64,000 nt of DNA, taken from positions 62,001 through 126,000 of the forward strand of contig CAZQCG010000010.1 of NCBI GenBank assembly GCA_964592425.1. The letters run 5' to 3'. Of the stretch, positions 17,424-26,687 are shown one piece after another. Source of the DNA: Viridilinea sp964592425. GTDB taxonomy: Bacteria > Chloroflexota > Chloroflexia > Chloroflexales > Chloroflexaceae. The number at the start of each line of letters is the position of its first letter. The stretch's first letter is position 1. The notes under the pieces are model-generated. The model saw nothing but the letters and a program-made list of their open reading frames with translations, was not told the DNA's origin and searched no databases. The position numbers and the translations under genes are program-made.

Positions 17424-18674
17424 ATGTTCAAAGAACAGATCGGCATGGCCTTCGACAGCCTGCGCGCCAACAAGTTTCGCTCGCTGCTGACCATGCTTGG
17501 CATTATTATCGGCGCTGGCACCCTGGTTGCCGTCCTCTCGCTGGGCAACGCCCTGCAGAGCAGCGTCTTTGAGCAGTTTATCGACCTGGGCACACGGCGG
17601 ATCGCCGTCGAGCCGGGCGATCCGAATGCCAAGGGAGCGCGTGACGTGCCCGGCTACGGGCTGCTGTCGGTGCAGGACTACCGCGCACTTGAGGAGCTTG
17701 TCGTTGCGCGGCCCGACCTCTTCCGCAGCATCGTGCCGGAGATCAGTGTCAGCCGCGAGGTGCGTGCCGGCACGACCGCCGTCCAGGCCCTGCTGGTAGG
17801 CACCAACACCGATTACCAGACCGTCCAGACGGTACCCATGCTGGCGGGCCGCTTCCTCACCCCCGAAGACGAGGTAGCCGGTGCCCGCGTGGGTGTGGTT
17901 GGCTACCAGGTAGCCCGCGACCTCTTCGGGGCCGACGAGGCAGCCTTGCGCGCTGCGGTGGGTCGCACCATCGAGATCGGCGGCCAGCCGATCAGCGTTG
18001 TGGGCATCGTTGACGAGAACGGCGGCCCCTTCTCAACCGACGGGCGGGTCTTCGCCCCGGTCAGCACGGTGCGCCTGCGGCTGGTCGGCGGCCTGGATCT
18101 ACCCGGACGCGGCCTGGAGATGAGTGGCATCCTGATCGGCATCACCAGCGAGCAAGTGCTCGATCAGGCTGAAGAGGCCATCGTCACGACGCTACGCACG
18201 GCCCGTGATGTGCCAGCCGAGGCGATCAACGACTTCACGATCAACACGCCGACGCAAGCCCTGAACGTGCTCAGCGGCATCAACGGCGCAATCACCGGCT
18301 TCATCGCCGTGGTGGCCGGGATCAGCCTGGTGGTCGGCGGGATCGGCATCATGAACATTATGCTCGTGGCCGTCACCGAGCGCACCCGCGAGATCGGCGT
18401 GCGCAAAGCCCTCGGTGCCACCGACGGCGACGTGCTGGGCCAGTTCGTGCTCGAAGCCCTGGCGCTCAGCCTGGTCGGCAGCCTGATTGGCATCGTCGGC
18501 GCAATTGCGATTGTGGTGCTGATCGGCCTCGCCGCTGGCATCGCCGCGCCGATATCCTGGAACGCCGTGGGCATCGCCCTGATCTTCGCCTCGCTGATCG
18601 GCATCGGCTTCGGCTTCTATCCCGCCCGTCGCGCCGCCCTGCTCCAGCCAATCGAGGCGCTACGCTACGAGTGA
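17424..18674 (+). CDS. ABC transporter permease, MacB/FtsX family
   Basis: 416 residues. N-terminal transmembrane helix (MLGIIIGAGTLVAVLSLGNAL), a large extracytoplasmic domain (about 45-285), then three transmembrane helices of the FtsX type; GISLVVGGIGIMNIMLVAVTERTREIGVRKALGA is the family hallmark (shown over two contiguous motifs, about 300-335). The C-terminus YPARRAALLQPIEALRYE is classic MacB. It is a mechanotransmitter that couples ATP hydrolysis to adaptor movement. The substrate (drug, peptide or lipid) cannot be read. Last gene of the TetR operon. Confidence 0.94.
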   Translation: MFKEQIGMAFDSLRANKFRSLLTMLGIIIGAGTLVAVLSLGNALQSSVFEQFIDLGTRRIAVEPGDPNAKGARDVPGYGLLSVQDYRALEELVVARPDLFRSIVPEISVSREVRAGTTAVQALLVGTNTDYQTVQTVPMLAGRFLTPEDEVAGARVGVVGYQVARDLFGADEAALRAAVGRTIEIGGQPISVVGIVDENGGPFSTDGRVFAPVSTVRLRLVGGLDLPGRGLEMSGILIGITSEQVLDQAEEAIVTTLRTARDVPAEAINDFTINTPTQALNVLSGINGAITGFIAVVAGISLVVGGIGIMNIMLVAVTERTREIGVRKALGATDGDVLGQFVLEALALSLVGSLIGIVGAIAIVVLIGLAAGIAAPISWNAVGIALIFASLIGIGFGFYPARRAALLQPIEALRYE

Positions 18675-18855
18675 TGCCGGTGTTCTACAGGGTTCATCAC
18701 GGCAAGGCCGATGGCAACGGGTGCATAGCTGCGTGTGTGCAGTCAGAAGCAGAATCGCTCGTTGATGACACCGGCCAGCCCAACCATACATGGTATCATG
18801 CTGGCAGAATAGTGTTGTGCAGTTATAGCGCGGCCGGGGCGTCAGGAGGGCTGCG

Positions 18856-19170
18856 ATGACAACAATGACCTTGGATCTGCCAGCTGAGCTGTATCAGCGG
18901 CTGCAGGAAGCGGCAATACGGGCTGGTCGACCAGTGGATGATCTCATCACAGTCTGGTTACAGGAGCGACTCACACGTCCAAAGGGCGAGCGCGAGCGTA
19001 CGATTGAGATACTCCGCACCGCTGGCATGCTTGCTGAGCCGAGCACTGAGATGAAGGCGCGAGCGGCGCAGGCCACGATGTCCCTGGCGGAGGTGCAGGC
19101 AGCACTTGACCGGGCCGGTGGCAAGCCGCTCAGCGAACTGATCATTGAGCAGCGAGAACCGAAGGGGTGA
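18856..19170 (+). CDS. Antitoxin-like protein of a VapBC-type module
   Basis: 104 residues. The first 45 (MTLDLPAELYQRLQEAAIRAGRPVDDLI) fit a ribbon-helix-helix DNA-binding fold. The rest is polar and could wrap the toxin. AGGAGGG upstream fits ATG 18856. The GTGA overlap with the PIN-domain gene (19167-19170) shows a toxin-antitoxin layout, in which this protein would neutralise the toxin and repress the operon. Confidence 0.8.
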   Translation: MTTMTLDLPAELYQRLQEAAIRAGRPVDDLITVWLQERLTRPKGERERTIEILRTAGMLAEPSTEMKARAAQATMSLAEVQAALDRAGGKPLSELIIEQREPKG

Positions 19171-19634
19171 GCCAGTTCTTTGTTGACTCGAGTGCGCTCG
19201 TGAAACGCTATGTAACCGAGGTTGGTACGCCGTGGATTCAGGCACTCTCCGACCCGGTCACAGGCAACACGCTCGTGAGTGCCGTAATCACCCGCGTCGA
19301 GGTTGCGGCGGCGCTCGCGAGTCGCCATCGGGCGTCGGGTGGGCTTAGCCTTGCCGAGCGCGACGGTGCGGTGGCACTCCTGGAGCAGCACTGTGCCCCA
19401 GAGTATGTGCTCACCCCGATTGACACACCTGTACTTGATCGAGCGCTTACGCTCACGCAGCGTCATCGCCTGCGCGGGTACGATGCGGTACAACTTGCGA
19501 CGGCGCTCGCAGTCAATGACTCGTACCTCTTGGCAGGATTGCTTCCGCTTACCTTCCTTAGCGCCGACCGGGATCTGCTCAATGCCGCACTTGCCGAGGG
19601 GCTAATAGTGGATGATCCGAACGAGCATCTCTAG
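19167..19634 (+). CDS. PIN-domain ribonuclease toxin, VapC-like
   Basis: 155 residues. Acidic residues of the PIN active site are visible: Asp in FVDSSALVKRYV, Glu in ITRVEVAAAL, Asp in LRGYDAVQLATAL and Asp in FLSADRDLLNAA. Known VapC toxins cut tRNA or rRNA using Mg2+. It starts at GTG overlapping the antitoxin stop. The module sits between an efflux operon and a zinc-finger gene with no other mobile features. Confidence 0.88.
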   Translation: MSQFFVDSSALVKRYVTEVGTPWIQALSDPVTGNTLVSAVITRVEVAAALASRHRASGGLSLAERDGAVALLEQHCAPEYVLTPIDTPVLDRALTLTQRHRLRGYDAVQLATALAVNDSYLLAGLLPLTFLSADRDLLNAALAEGLIVDDPNEHL

Positions 19635-19787
19635 CGGCTGCTGGCACCTCACCTTATTCATAGACAAGGTTTCGGGCTGGTTTACAGTTCGGCAGGCAAG
19701 AGTTGTATCACAGGTGATACGGTAGGGTCTGCCCATCCTTCAACCCGGTAGCAGAGCGCGCGGGGTGGGGCGAGAAGTTTCCCGCCG

Positions 19788-20000
19788 CTAACGCAACTCC
19801 GGCATCTCCAGCGGGTTCTCACGCGGCTCACAGACACCACAGAAGAGCGCCCTGGCGGTCACCACGGCTTTGTAGGAACCCCGCTGGTCATGGTAGAGCG
19901 CAACGATGTGCGGCAACTCCTGGACATGCTCACGACAGATCGCCCGCCCACAGAAGGCGCATGTTCCATGGGCGGGGCGCTCGCAGTGCCAGCAGTTCAT
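19788..20000 (-). CDS. Small cysteine-rich zinc-binding protein
   Basis: 70 residues. CWHCERPAHGTCAFCGRAICREH has the spacing of a B-box or FYVE-like zinc ribbon (CxxC...CxxC...CxxH), and a further CGVC occurs near the C-terminus. It overlaps the upstream hydrolase gene by 4 nt (ATGA, reverse strand), so the two are probably translated together. Function unknown; it may bind protein or nucleic acid. Confidence 0.72.
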   Translation of the reverse strand: MNCWHCERPAHGTCAFCGRAICREHVQELPHIVALYHDQRGSYKAVVTARALFCGVCEPRENPLEMPELR

Positions 20001-20866
20001 ACGATCTTTTCTGCTTTGAGGAAGGCGATCACGGCCGCGTTAAACTGCTCCGGGCGCTCGTCCTGCACCAGCATGGAGGCGCGGTCGATCACTTCAAGGC
20101 ATGCCCGCGGGTTGGCCGCCAGAAAGTCGTCGGCGCGGCTCAGGGGCGTGGTGGTCGCCTGGCGCCCCCAGGCCAGCATCACGGGCTGAGTCAGGCGGGG
20201 AAAGCTGACCCTGATGTCACAGTTGAGCAGCCCGGTGAGGAAGCAGATCGGCGCATAGAAGGCCCCCTCACGGCGGCAGGTCAGGTAAAAGCCGTCGTGG
20301 GTAGCCGGGGTCACGCTGGTCGGCTCGTGGTAGGCCTGTTTACGCAGGAAGTAGGCCGTGCCACTGCGGCTGGTCAGCCGGTCGAAGATCGCCTGGCCAA
20401 CCGGCCCGCGCAGGCTGCGGTAGATCGCCCAGGCCACCGGCCCTGCCGGGTCAGAGAGTTGGCCCATGCCGGTGGGGCAGGCTAGCACCAGCGCCTTGAC
20501 GCGCTCGGGCCAGCGAAAGGCGGCAGCGACGGTATAGGCTGCACCGAGCGAACTGCCGATCAACACCGTCGGCGCGTTGATCGCCGCCAGGGCTGTGCCG
20601 ATCTGGTCGATATAATCCTCGGCAGTGTAGCGCCGCGCCGGGCGATCACTATTGCCATAGCCGAGCAAGTCAAGAGCGTGGACGTCAAAGCCCGGCCCGA
20701 GCCCGCAGAAAGGGCCACGCATCTCAAAGGCCGAAGCGGCGGCATTGATACTGTGGATCATCAACACAGGACAGCCCGTTCCGGCATGGTAGTGGGCCAG
20801 GCGATGACCCCGCCAATCAAGGTAGGTCGGGGCAACGGGCAGGAGCGGCAACGGTGAAGTGATCAT
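19997..20866 (-). CDS. Alpha/beta-hydrolase-fold protein lacking triad Asp and His
   Basis: 289 residues. The fold is clear: VLMIHSINAAASAFEMR, VHALDLLGYGNSDRP, nucleophile elbow GSSLG with Ser106, and LVLACPTG. Two triad positions are changed: the usual GxxD before the lid-distal strand reads GRQA (Ala237), and the usual GH near the C-terminus reads SM (Met265). I checked both codons on the DNA. The HSINAAASAFE block suggests a distinct subfamily, so the loss may be ancestral rather than decay. It could be a binding or scaffold protein or use other residues. ATG 20866 is chosen; the upstream extension has no family match. Confidence 0.75.
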   Translation of the reverse strand: MITSPLPLLPVAPTYLDWRGHRLAHYHAGTGCPVLMIHSINAAASAFEMRGPFCGLGPGFDVHALDLLGYGNSDRPARRYTAEDYIDQIGTALAAINAPTVLIGSSLGAAYTVAAAFRWPERVKALVLACPTGMGQLSDPAGPVAWAIYRSLRGPVGQAIFDRLTSRSGTAYFLRKQAYHEPTSVTPATHDGFYLTCRREGAFYAPICFLTGLLNCDIRVSFPRLTQPVMLAWGRQATTTPLSRADDFLAANPRACLEVIDRASMLVQDERPEQFNAAVIAFLKAEKIV

Positions 20867-20910
20867 AGCTAATCCTGAATATATGGGGCAAGAACCTGCT
20901 CTACCCAGTA

Positions 20911-20916
20911 TATAAT
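20911..20916 (+). promoter_or_regulatory. -10 element, possible leaderless start
   Basis: A perfect TATAAT ends 6 nt before the GTG start of the next gene. No ribosome binding site is present, so the transcript may begin at or next to the start codon. No good -35 is seen. Confidence 0.5.
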
Positions 20917-20922
20917 GCTCAC

Positions 20923-21525
20923 GTGGAACGTCAAACGCCAGATCCCGCACCGCAAGCCTTTCCGGCGGCCCCCCTTGATCCGTACGCTCGGCGTCTGACC
21001 AGTGGGCTGGCCTACCTGGGCGGGCTGCTGATGCTGCCGCTGCTCTTCGCCTACCTGGCTAACCTGCGCTGGGAGGGGTTGCTGATTCCGGTGGCCCTGG
21101 CAGTGGCGGTGGCTGGCTTTTTGCTACTCTGTTATGCTTTTCAGGCCCAGGGGTATACGATTACCGCCGACGATCTGCTCATCCATCGACGCCTGTGGCG
21201 CCCGCTGCGTGTTCCACTGGCGCAGATCAGTGGCATATCGCCCGCGACCGCCCTGGCCGATGTGCCCCGGCGTGGCCTGCGCTTCGCCTTCAACGCCGGG
21301 ATCTTCGGCTATCAGGGTCCCTTTCGGCTTGCCCCCTATGGTGAGGTCTTTTTTCTGGCCACCAACCGCACCTGCCTGGTCGCCGTTGCGCGCCAGGAAC
21401 GTACTGCACTGATCCTCAGCCCGGCCAGCCCGCGCAGCTTTAGCGAACAGCTCAACCAGGCGCGCACTGACCGAGCGATGCGCCTGCTCGAAGCGCCGAC
21501 CAGTACGCCGTCCGAGCAAAAATAA
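20923..21525 (+). CDS. Small membrane protein with PH-like domain
   Basis: 200 residues. After a Pro-rich cytoplasmic start come two hydrophobic helices (about 27-47 and 51-70), then a beta-rich segment (YTITADDLLIHRRLWRPLRVPLAQISGI) typical of bacterial PH-like domains, as in the YdbS/DUF304-type group. Function unknown. GTG start; translation may be leaderless, as TATAAT lies only 6 nt upstream. It is divergent from the hydrolase-like gene. Confidence 0.65.
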   Translation: MERQTPDPAPQAFPAAPLDPYARRLTSGLAYLGGLLMLPLLFAYLANLRWEGLLIPVALAVAVAGFLLLCYAFQAQGYTITADDLLIHRRLWRPLRVPLAQISGISPATALADVPRRGLRFAFNAGIFGYQGPFRLAPYGEVFFLATNRTCLVAVARQERTALILSPASPRSFSEQLNQARTDRAMRLLEAPTSTPSEQK

Positions 21526-21543
21526 CGGGAAGGATACGCGCCC

Positions 21544-21579
21544 GTAAGGGCGCAGCAGCGGCTCCTGCTGCTGCGCCCC
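21544..21579. repeat. GGGCGCAGCAG hairpin repeat
   Basis: GGGCGCAGCAG (21548-21558) and CTGCTGCGCCC (21568-21578) form an 11-bp perfect stem; it begins with GTAAGGGCGCAGCAG as does the array at 2159. It may also act as the terminator of the preceding gene, though no T-run follows. Confidence 0.75.
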
Positions 21580-21630
21580 GACACCAGTTAAGGTATCAGC
21601 ATTACGCGGACGGAGTAGTAGCTCTAATCC

Positions 21631-21757
21631 CAATACTTTACAAATAAGGCATGGATGCATGGCTGAGAAAACCTGTCAGGTGCGGCCACGGAATGCATCA
21701 GAATGAGAACGATCATGGCTGGCCGCACCTGACAGGTTTCTTATTTGAACGGTAGTG
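21631..21757. mobile_element. MITE-like element, family A copy 1
   Basis: 127 bp bounded by inverted ends CAATACTTTACAAATAAG and the degenerate complement of CACTACCGTTCAAATAAG. An inner inverted repeat, AAACCTGTCAGGTGCGGCC and its complement, folds into a long hairpin. It matches copy 2 (44715-44840) at nearly every base. The right end has decayed and no target duplication is visible (flanks GCTCTAATCC and CCTGAATGAC), so this copy looks older. No coding capacity. Confidence 0.85.
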
Positions 21758-21762
21758 CCTGA

Positions 21763-22347
21763 ATGACTATGAGCAAGCTGCGTTTTCCCCTGCTCGATCA
21801 ACTCAACCTGCCCTGTGTGCTGGAGCGCATAGTGCCGGGCAAGCTGCACACCGACGGGCAGCGCTACCTACCCCAGTTGTTGTTACGCCCGACTACCGGC
21901 GGGAGCCTCTTTCCTGCCGGTATGCTGCTCAACGTGGTTGACCGGCATCACCTTGTCGATCCGGCCCGGGTTGGCCAGGCTGGCAATGCGCACCTGCTCT
22001 GCGCCCTCAGCAGTGTGCGGCTGCAACAGCCGCCCCAGCGCCAGGGGCTGATCCCCGAACCACGCTGGCGCAAGGGCGTCAGCTACGCGCCCCAACTGCT
22101 GGGCCGGGTACTTGAACTGGCCACCTGGGAAGAGCAAGGCCATCACCTGCCCTACCGCGCCGTCTACCTCGAACTCAGCCTCGATATTGGTATCGGCGTG
22201 ATCGGCCTGCGCACCAGTCTCACCGCCGCTGATCTCGCCGCCGATCTTGGCACCGAACAGATCAAAGCCGGTGATTACCTGGCGCTCGAACGCTCGCGGA
22301 TCGACATTCTAGGCTTTGGAACAGCCTGGCCTGACTCTGTGTTATAA
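21763..22347 (+). CDS. Conserved hypothetical protein
   Basis: 194 residues, soluble, no signal peptide. I do not recognise the family. Features: FPLLDQLNLPCVLERIVPGK near the start, two GV/GLRTSL beta-like stretches, and a helical LLGRVLELATWEEQ segment. It begins 5 nt after the end of MITE-like copy 1; ATG 21763 or 21769 are equal candidates. Its end overlaps the -10 of the rpsO promoter. Codon use and GC look normal for the region, so it is probably a real gene, but its native upstream region may have been replaced by the element. Confidence 0.6.
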   Translation: MTMSKLRFPLLDQLNLPCVLERIVPGKLHTDGQRYLPQLLLRPTTGGSLFPAGMLLNVVDRHHLVDPARVGQAGNAHLLCALSSVRLQQPPQRQGLIPEPRWRKGVSYAPQLLGRVLELATWEEQGHHLPYRAVYLELSLDIGIGVIGLRTSLTAADLAADLGTEQIKAGDYLALERSRIDILGFGTAWPDSVL

Positions 22348-22348
22348 T
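22343..22348 (+). promoter_or_regulatory. -10 element of rpsO
   Basis: Perfect TATAAT, 66 nt before the rpsO start and overlapping the stop of the preceding gene. No clear -35 at the ideal distance. Confidence 0.5.
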
Positions 22349-22414
22349 ATGCACGCCCCTTATGCTTGAACGCCGGGCTGCGCCAGGCCCGTGCGCGATT
22401 ACCAGGAGGAGATA

Positions 22415-22684
22415 ATGGCGCTTGAAAAAGAAGAGAAGACTACGATCATCGATGGCTATCAGGTTCACAGCACCGATACCGGCTCGCCCGAGGTGCAAGT
22501 GGCCCTGTTGACCGAGCGCATCAATCAGCTGATCGAACACCTGCGCACCCACATCCACGACCATCACTCCCGCCGCGGCTTGCTCAAGCTGGTTGGTCGC
22601 CGCCGCCGCTTGCTGAACTATCTGCAGAGCCGTGACAAAGAGCGCTATCGCAAGGTGATCGAACGACTGGGCCTGCGCCGCTAA
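22415..22684 (+). CDS. rpsO: Small ribosomal subunit protein uS15
   Basis: 89 residues, usual length. Diagnostic: HSTDTGSPEVQVALLTERI, HLRTHIHDHHSRRGLLKLV and GRRRRLLNYL. uS15 binds the central domain of 16S rRNA early in 30S assembly. ATG 22415 is chosen over an upstream GTG because AGGAGGAGAT lies directly before it. pnp follows, the classic rpsO-pnp pair. Confidence 0.97.
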   Translation: MALEKEEKTTIIDGYQVHSTDTGSPEVQVALLTERINQLIEHLRTHIHDHHSRRGLLKLVGRRRRLLNYLQSRDKERYRKVIERLGLRR

Positions 22685-22713
22685 TGAGAAGTCTGGACCT
22701 TGTCGTAGACCTT

Positions 22714-22751
22714 TAGGGGCACCGGCAGTCTTGCTGACCGCTGGTGCCCCT
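22714..22751 (+). terminator. Hairpin between rpsO and pnp
   Basis: AGGGGCACC...GGTGCCCCT (22715-22723 with 22743-22751) encloses an inner imperfect stem. It is followed by TATCTTATG with few T residues, so it may be an attenuator or an mRNA processing site rather than a full terminator. In Enterobacteria this spacer holds the RNase III site that controls pnp. Confidence 0.55.
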
Positions 22752-22802
22752 ATCTTATGTTGTAGGCCGGAATGTACCTCTAACGGTACGGAGGAATTGA
22801 GC

Positions 22803-25052
<2,250 letters not shown>

Positions 25053-25083
25053 GTCGCGCAAAAGCCCGCTTGTATCTATAGGA

Positions 25084-25102
25084 CGGCGCCCCAGTGGCGC
25101 CG
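25084..25102 (+). terminator. Hairpin after pnp
   Basis: CGGCGCC, 5-nt loop, GGCGCCG, 30 nt after the pnp stop. No T-run, so termination strength is uncertain. Confidence 0.4.
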
Positions 25103-25148
25103 CATAGCTCACCCGCATCTGTATAGTCGCTAGCAGGAGCTTGCACCT

Positions 25149-25505
25149 ATGCCCCGTACTCCTCCATCCCGCCGCGAACTCAATGTCGACCTGGAAGGTG
25201 GTGTTGTACCGATCTCAAAGGCCGCTAGCTCAATGGCTGCCCTGATTTCACGCAGCCGCGGCCAGCAACAGCCGATCGTGATTACTCAGAAGGGCTACCC
25301 CGCGGCGGTATTACTGCCCATCGATCTGTTTGTGAAGCTGCATAAGCATGCCTTGCAAGCGATTCAGGCCGGTGTAAGCCTGCCCGAAGCAGCACCACCT
25401 GCCGACGAGGTAGCCGGCGAGGCAGAAAAACCACGCCGGCGCGGGGGACGCCGCCGCAAGGCCGAGCAGGTCGAGCCGACTGAACAGGCCGAGCAGAGCG
25501 AGTAG
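25149..25505 (+). CDS. Phd/YefM-like antitoxin-type protein with basic tail
   Basis: 118 residues. VVPISKAASSMAALISRSRGQ then PIVITQKGYPAAVLLPIDLF is the Phd/YefM fold (prevent-host-death antitoxin and repressor). The C-terminal 35 residues carry a basic cluster (PRRRGGRRRK) and an acidic end. No toxin gene is adjacent; the next gene is an alkylguanine transferase on the opposite strand. It may be an orphan antitoxin, act in trans, or have become a plain DNA-binding protein. Confidence 0.75.
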   Translation: MPRTPPSRRELNVDLEGGVVPISKAASSMAALISRSRGQQQPIVITQKGYPAAVLLPIDLFVKLHKHALQAIQAGVSLPEAAPPADEVAGEAEKPRRRGGRRRKAEQVEPTEQAEQSE

Positions 25506-25510
25506 TCAGA

Positions 25511-25978
25511 CTAACGACCCTGTTCGAGGGCCAGCAGGCGGGCTTTGCGATCCAGGCCCCAGCGGAAACCGTGCAGTCGGCCATCAGCCCCGACTGCACG
25601 GTGACACGGCACAACCAGGGCGACCGGGTTGGCCGCACAGGCGCTGCCGACGGCGCGGGCAGCTCCATGGCTCAGCCCGAGTTGCGCGGCAAGCTGGCCG
25701 TAGCTGCGGGTCTCACCGTAGGGGATGGCCTGAAGCGCAGCCCAGACCCGCGCCTGAAAGGGCGTGGCGCGTACATCGAGGGGCAGTTTGTCAAGTGGGC
25801 CAGCCCCGTCAAGATAACGCGCCAGACTATGGACAACCGCTCGCAGCGCCTCGTCGTCACGCAGCAACTCAGTCTGGGGATAGGCCGTTCGCAAGGCCGC
25901 CTCAAGCGGTGCGCTCGCCTCGTCCATACCCAGCAGAGCCAGCCCACGCCCCGTATGCGCGACCAGCACTAGCCCCAA
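25511..25978 (-). CDS. ogt: Methylated-DNA--protein-cysteine S-methyltransferase
   Basis: O6-alkylguanine DNA repair protein. The suicide-Cys motif is PCHRAVGADGRLHGFRWG; the DNA-binding helix region reads TPFQARVWAALQAIPYGETRSYGQLAAQLG. As listed, the start is TTG 25978, 155 residues. The family N-terminus (IRYTLFAGPLG) continues upstream in frame to a TAA at 26027-26029 with no ATG or GTG between; CTG at 26008, preceded by GGGGG, is a possible real start. Either way a non-ATG start is required. Cytoplasmic. Confidence 0.9.
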   Translation of the reverse strand: MGLVLVAHTGRGLALLGMDEASAPLEAALRTAYPQTELLRDDEALRAVVHSLARYLDGAGPLDKLPLDVRATPFQARVWAALQAIPYGETRSYGQLAAQLGLSHGAARAVGSACAANPVALVVPCHRAVGADGRLHGFRWGLDRKARLLALEQGR

Positions 25979-26195
25979 GGGGCCTGCAAAGAGCGTATAA
26001 CGGATCAGGTGATCCCCCTTTTGACGTTAGACAGGCGTTCAGAAAGGCTGGGTCCGCTGAACAGTTTGCCCACAGCTCCCACAGCTCCCACAACCCCCAC
26101 ACCGCACGCGGTCGGGCTGTCTGGCTGCCGGGGTTGTGGGCGAACGGTCAGGCTGGAATGGCCGCTTCTGAACCATGTCTTAGCTTGAGGATGAT

Positions 26196-26681
26196 ATGTC
26201 ACACCAGCATCTTGATGGTGATCCACGCATTGTCTGGTACGAAGGGTTAGGCTTTGATATCGGAGCGCGGGTCTTAGTTACTAATGAGGCCGAGCGCATC
26301 GCCAGCGGGGTGATGTCTGGCAACGTGGTCGGCTTTGAGGCGAGTGGCCCACGCCCCGGTGAGGGCTTCATCCGGGTGCTGGTGCAACCTGATGGGGCAG
26401 AGGCGACGATTGTTGCGCTACCACCGCAGGCCCTGGCCTCCGAAGAGGGCTCAGAGCTTAGTGGGCTGGCGCGGGCGATTATGAATGGACTTGAACAATC
26501 GATGGCCCCTGACCGCTTCAGCGTGTTGCTAACATGGCTGGCAGGATCAGGAGGCCGTAGCTTCGCGGCTGACCCTGAGATCCGCCGCCAGCGTGTGCGT
26601 GCTGGCAACCTGATGCTGCCCGGGCTGGTCTTTCCTGAACTGGTCGAACTGGCTGCCACCCGTCTGGCTGATGCGCAGTAA
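26196..26681 (+). CDS. Hypothetical protein
   Basis: 161 residues, soluble, mildly acidic. No family recognised. The N-terminal half looks beta-rich (VWYEGLGFDIGARVLVTNEAE), the rest helical. It is convergent with the S41 lipoprotein gene, 6 nt apart. Codon usage is like its neighbours. The start ATG 26196 lacks a strong ribosome binding site (TTGAGGATGAT upstream). Confidence 0.6.
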   Translation: MSHQHLDGDPRIVWYEGLGFDIGARVLVTNEAERIASGVMSGNVVGFEASGPRPGEGFIRVLVQPDGAEATIVALPPQALASEEGSELSGLARAIMNGLEQSMAPDRFSVLLTWLAGSGGRSFAADPEIRRQRVRAGNLMLPGLVFPELVELAATRLADAQ

Positions 26682-26687
26682 AAGTAC

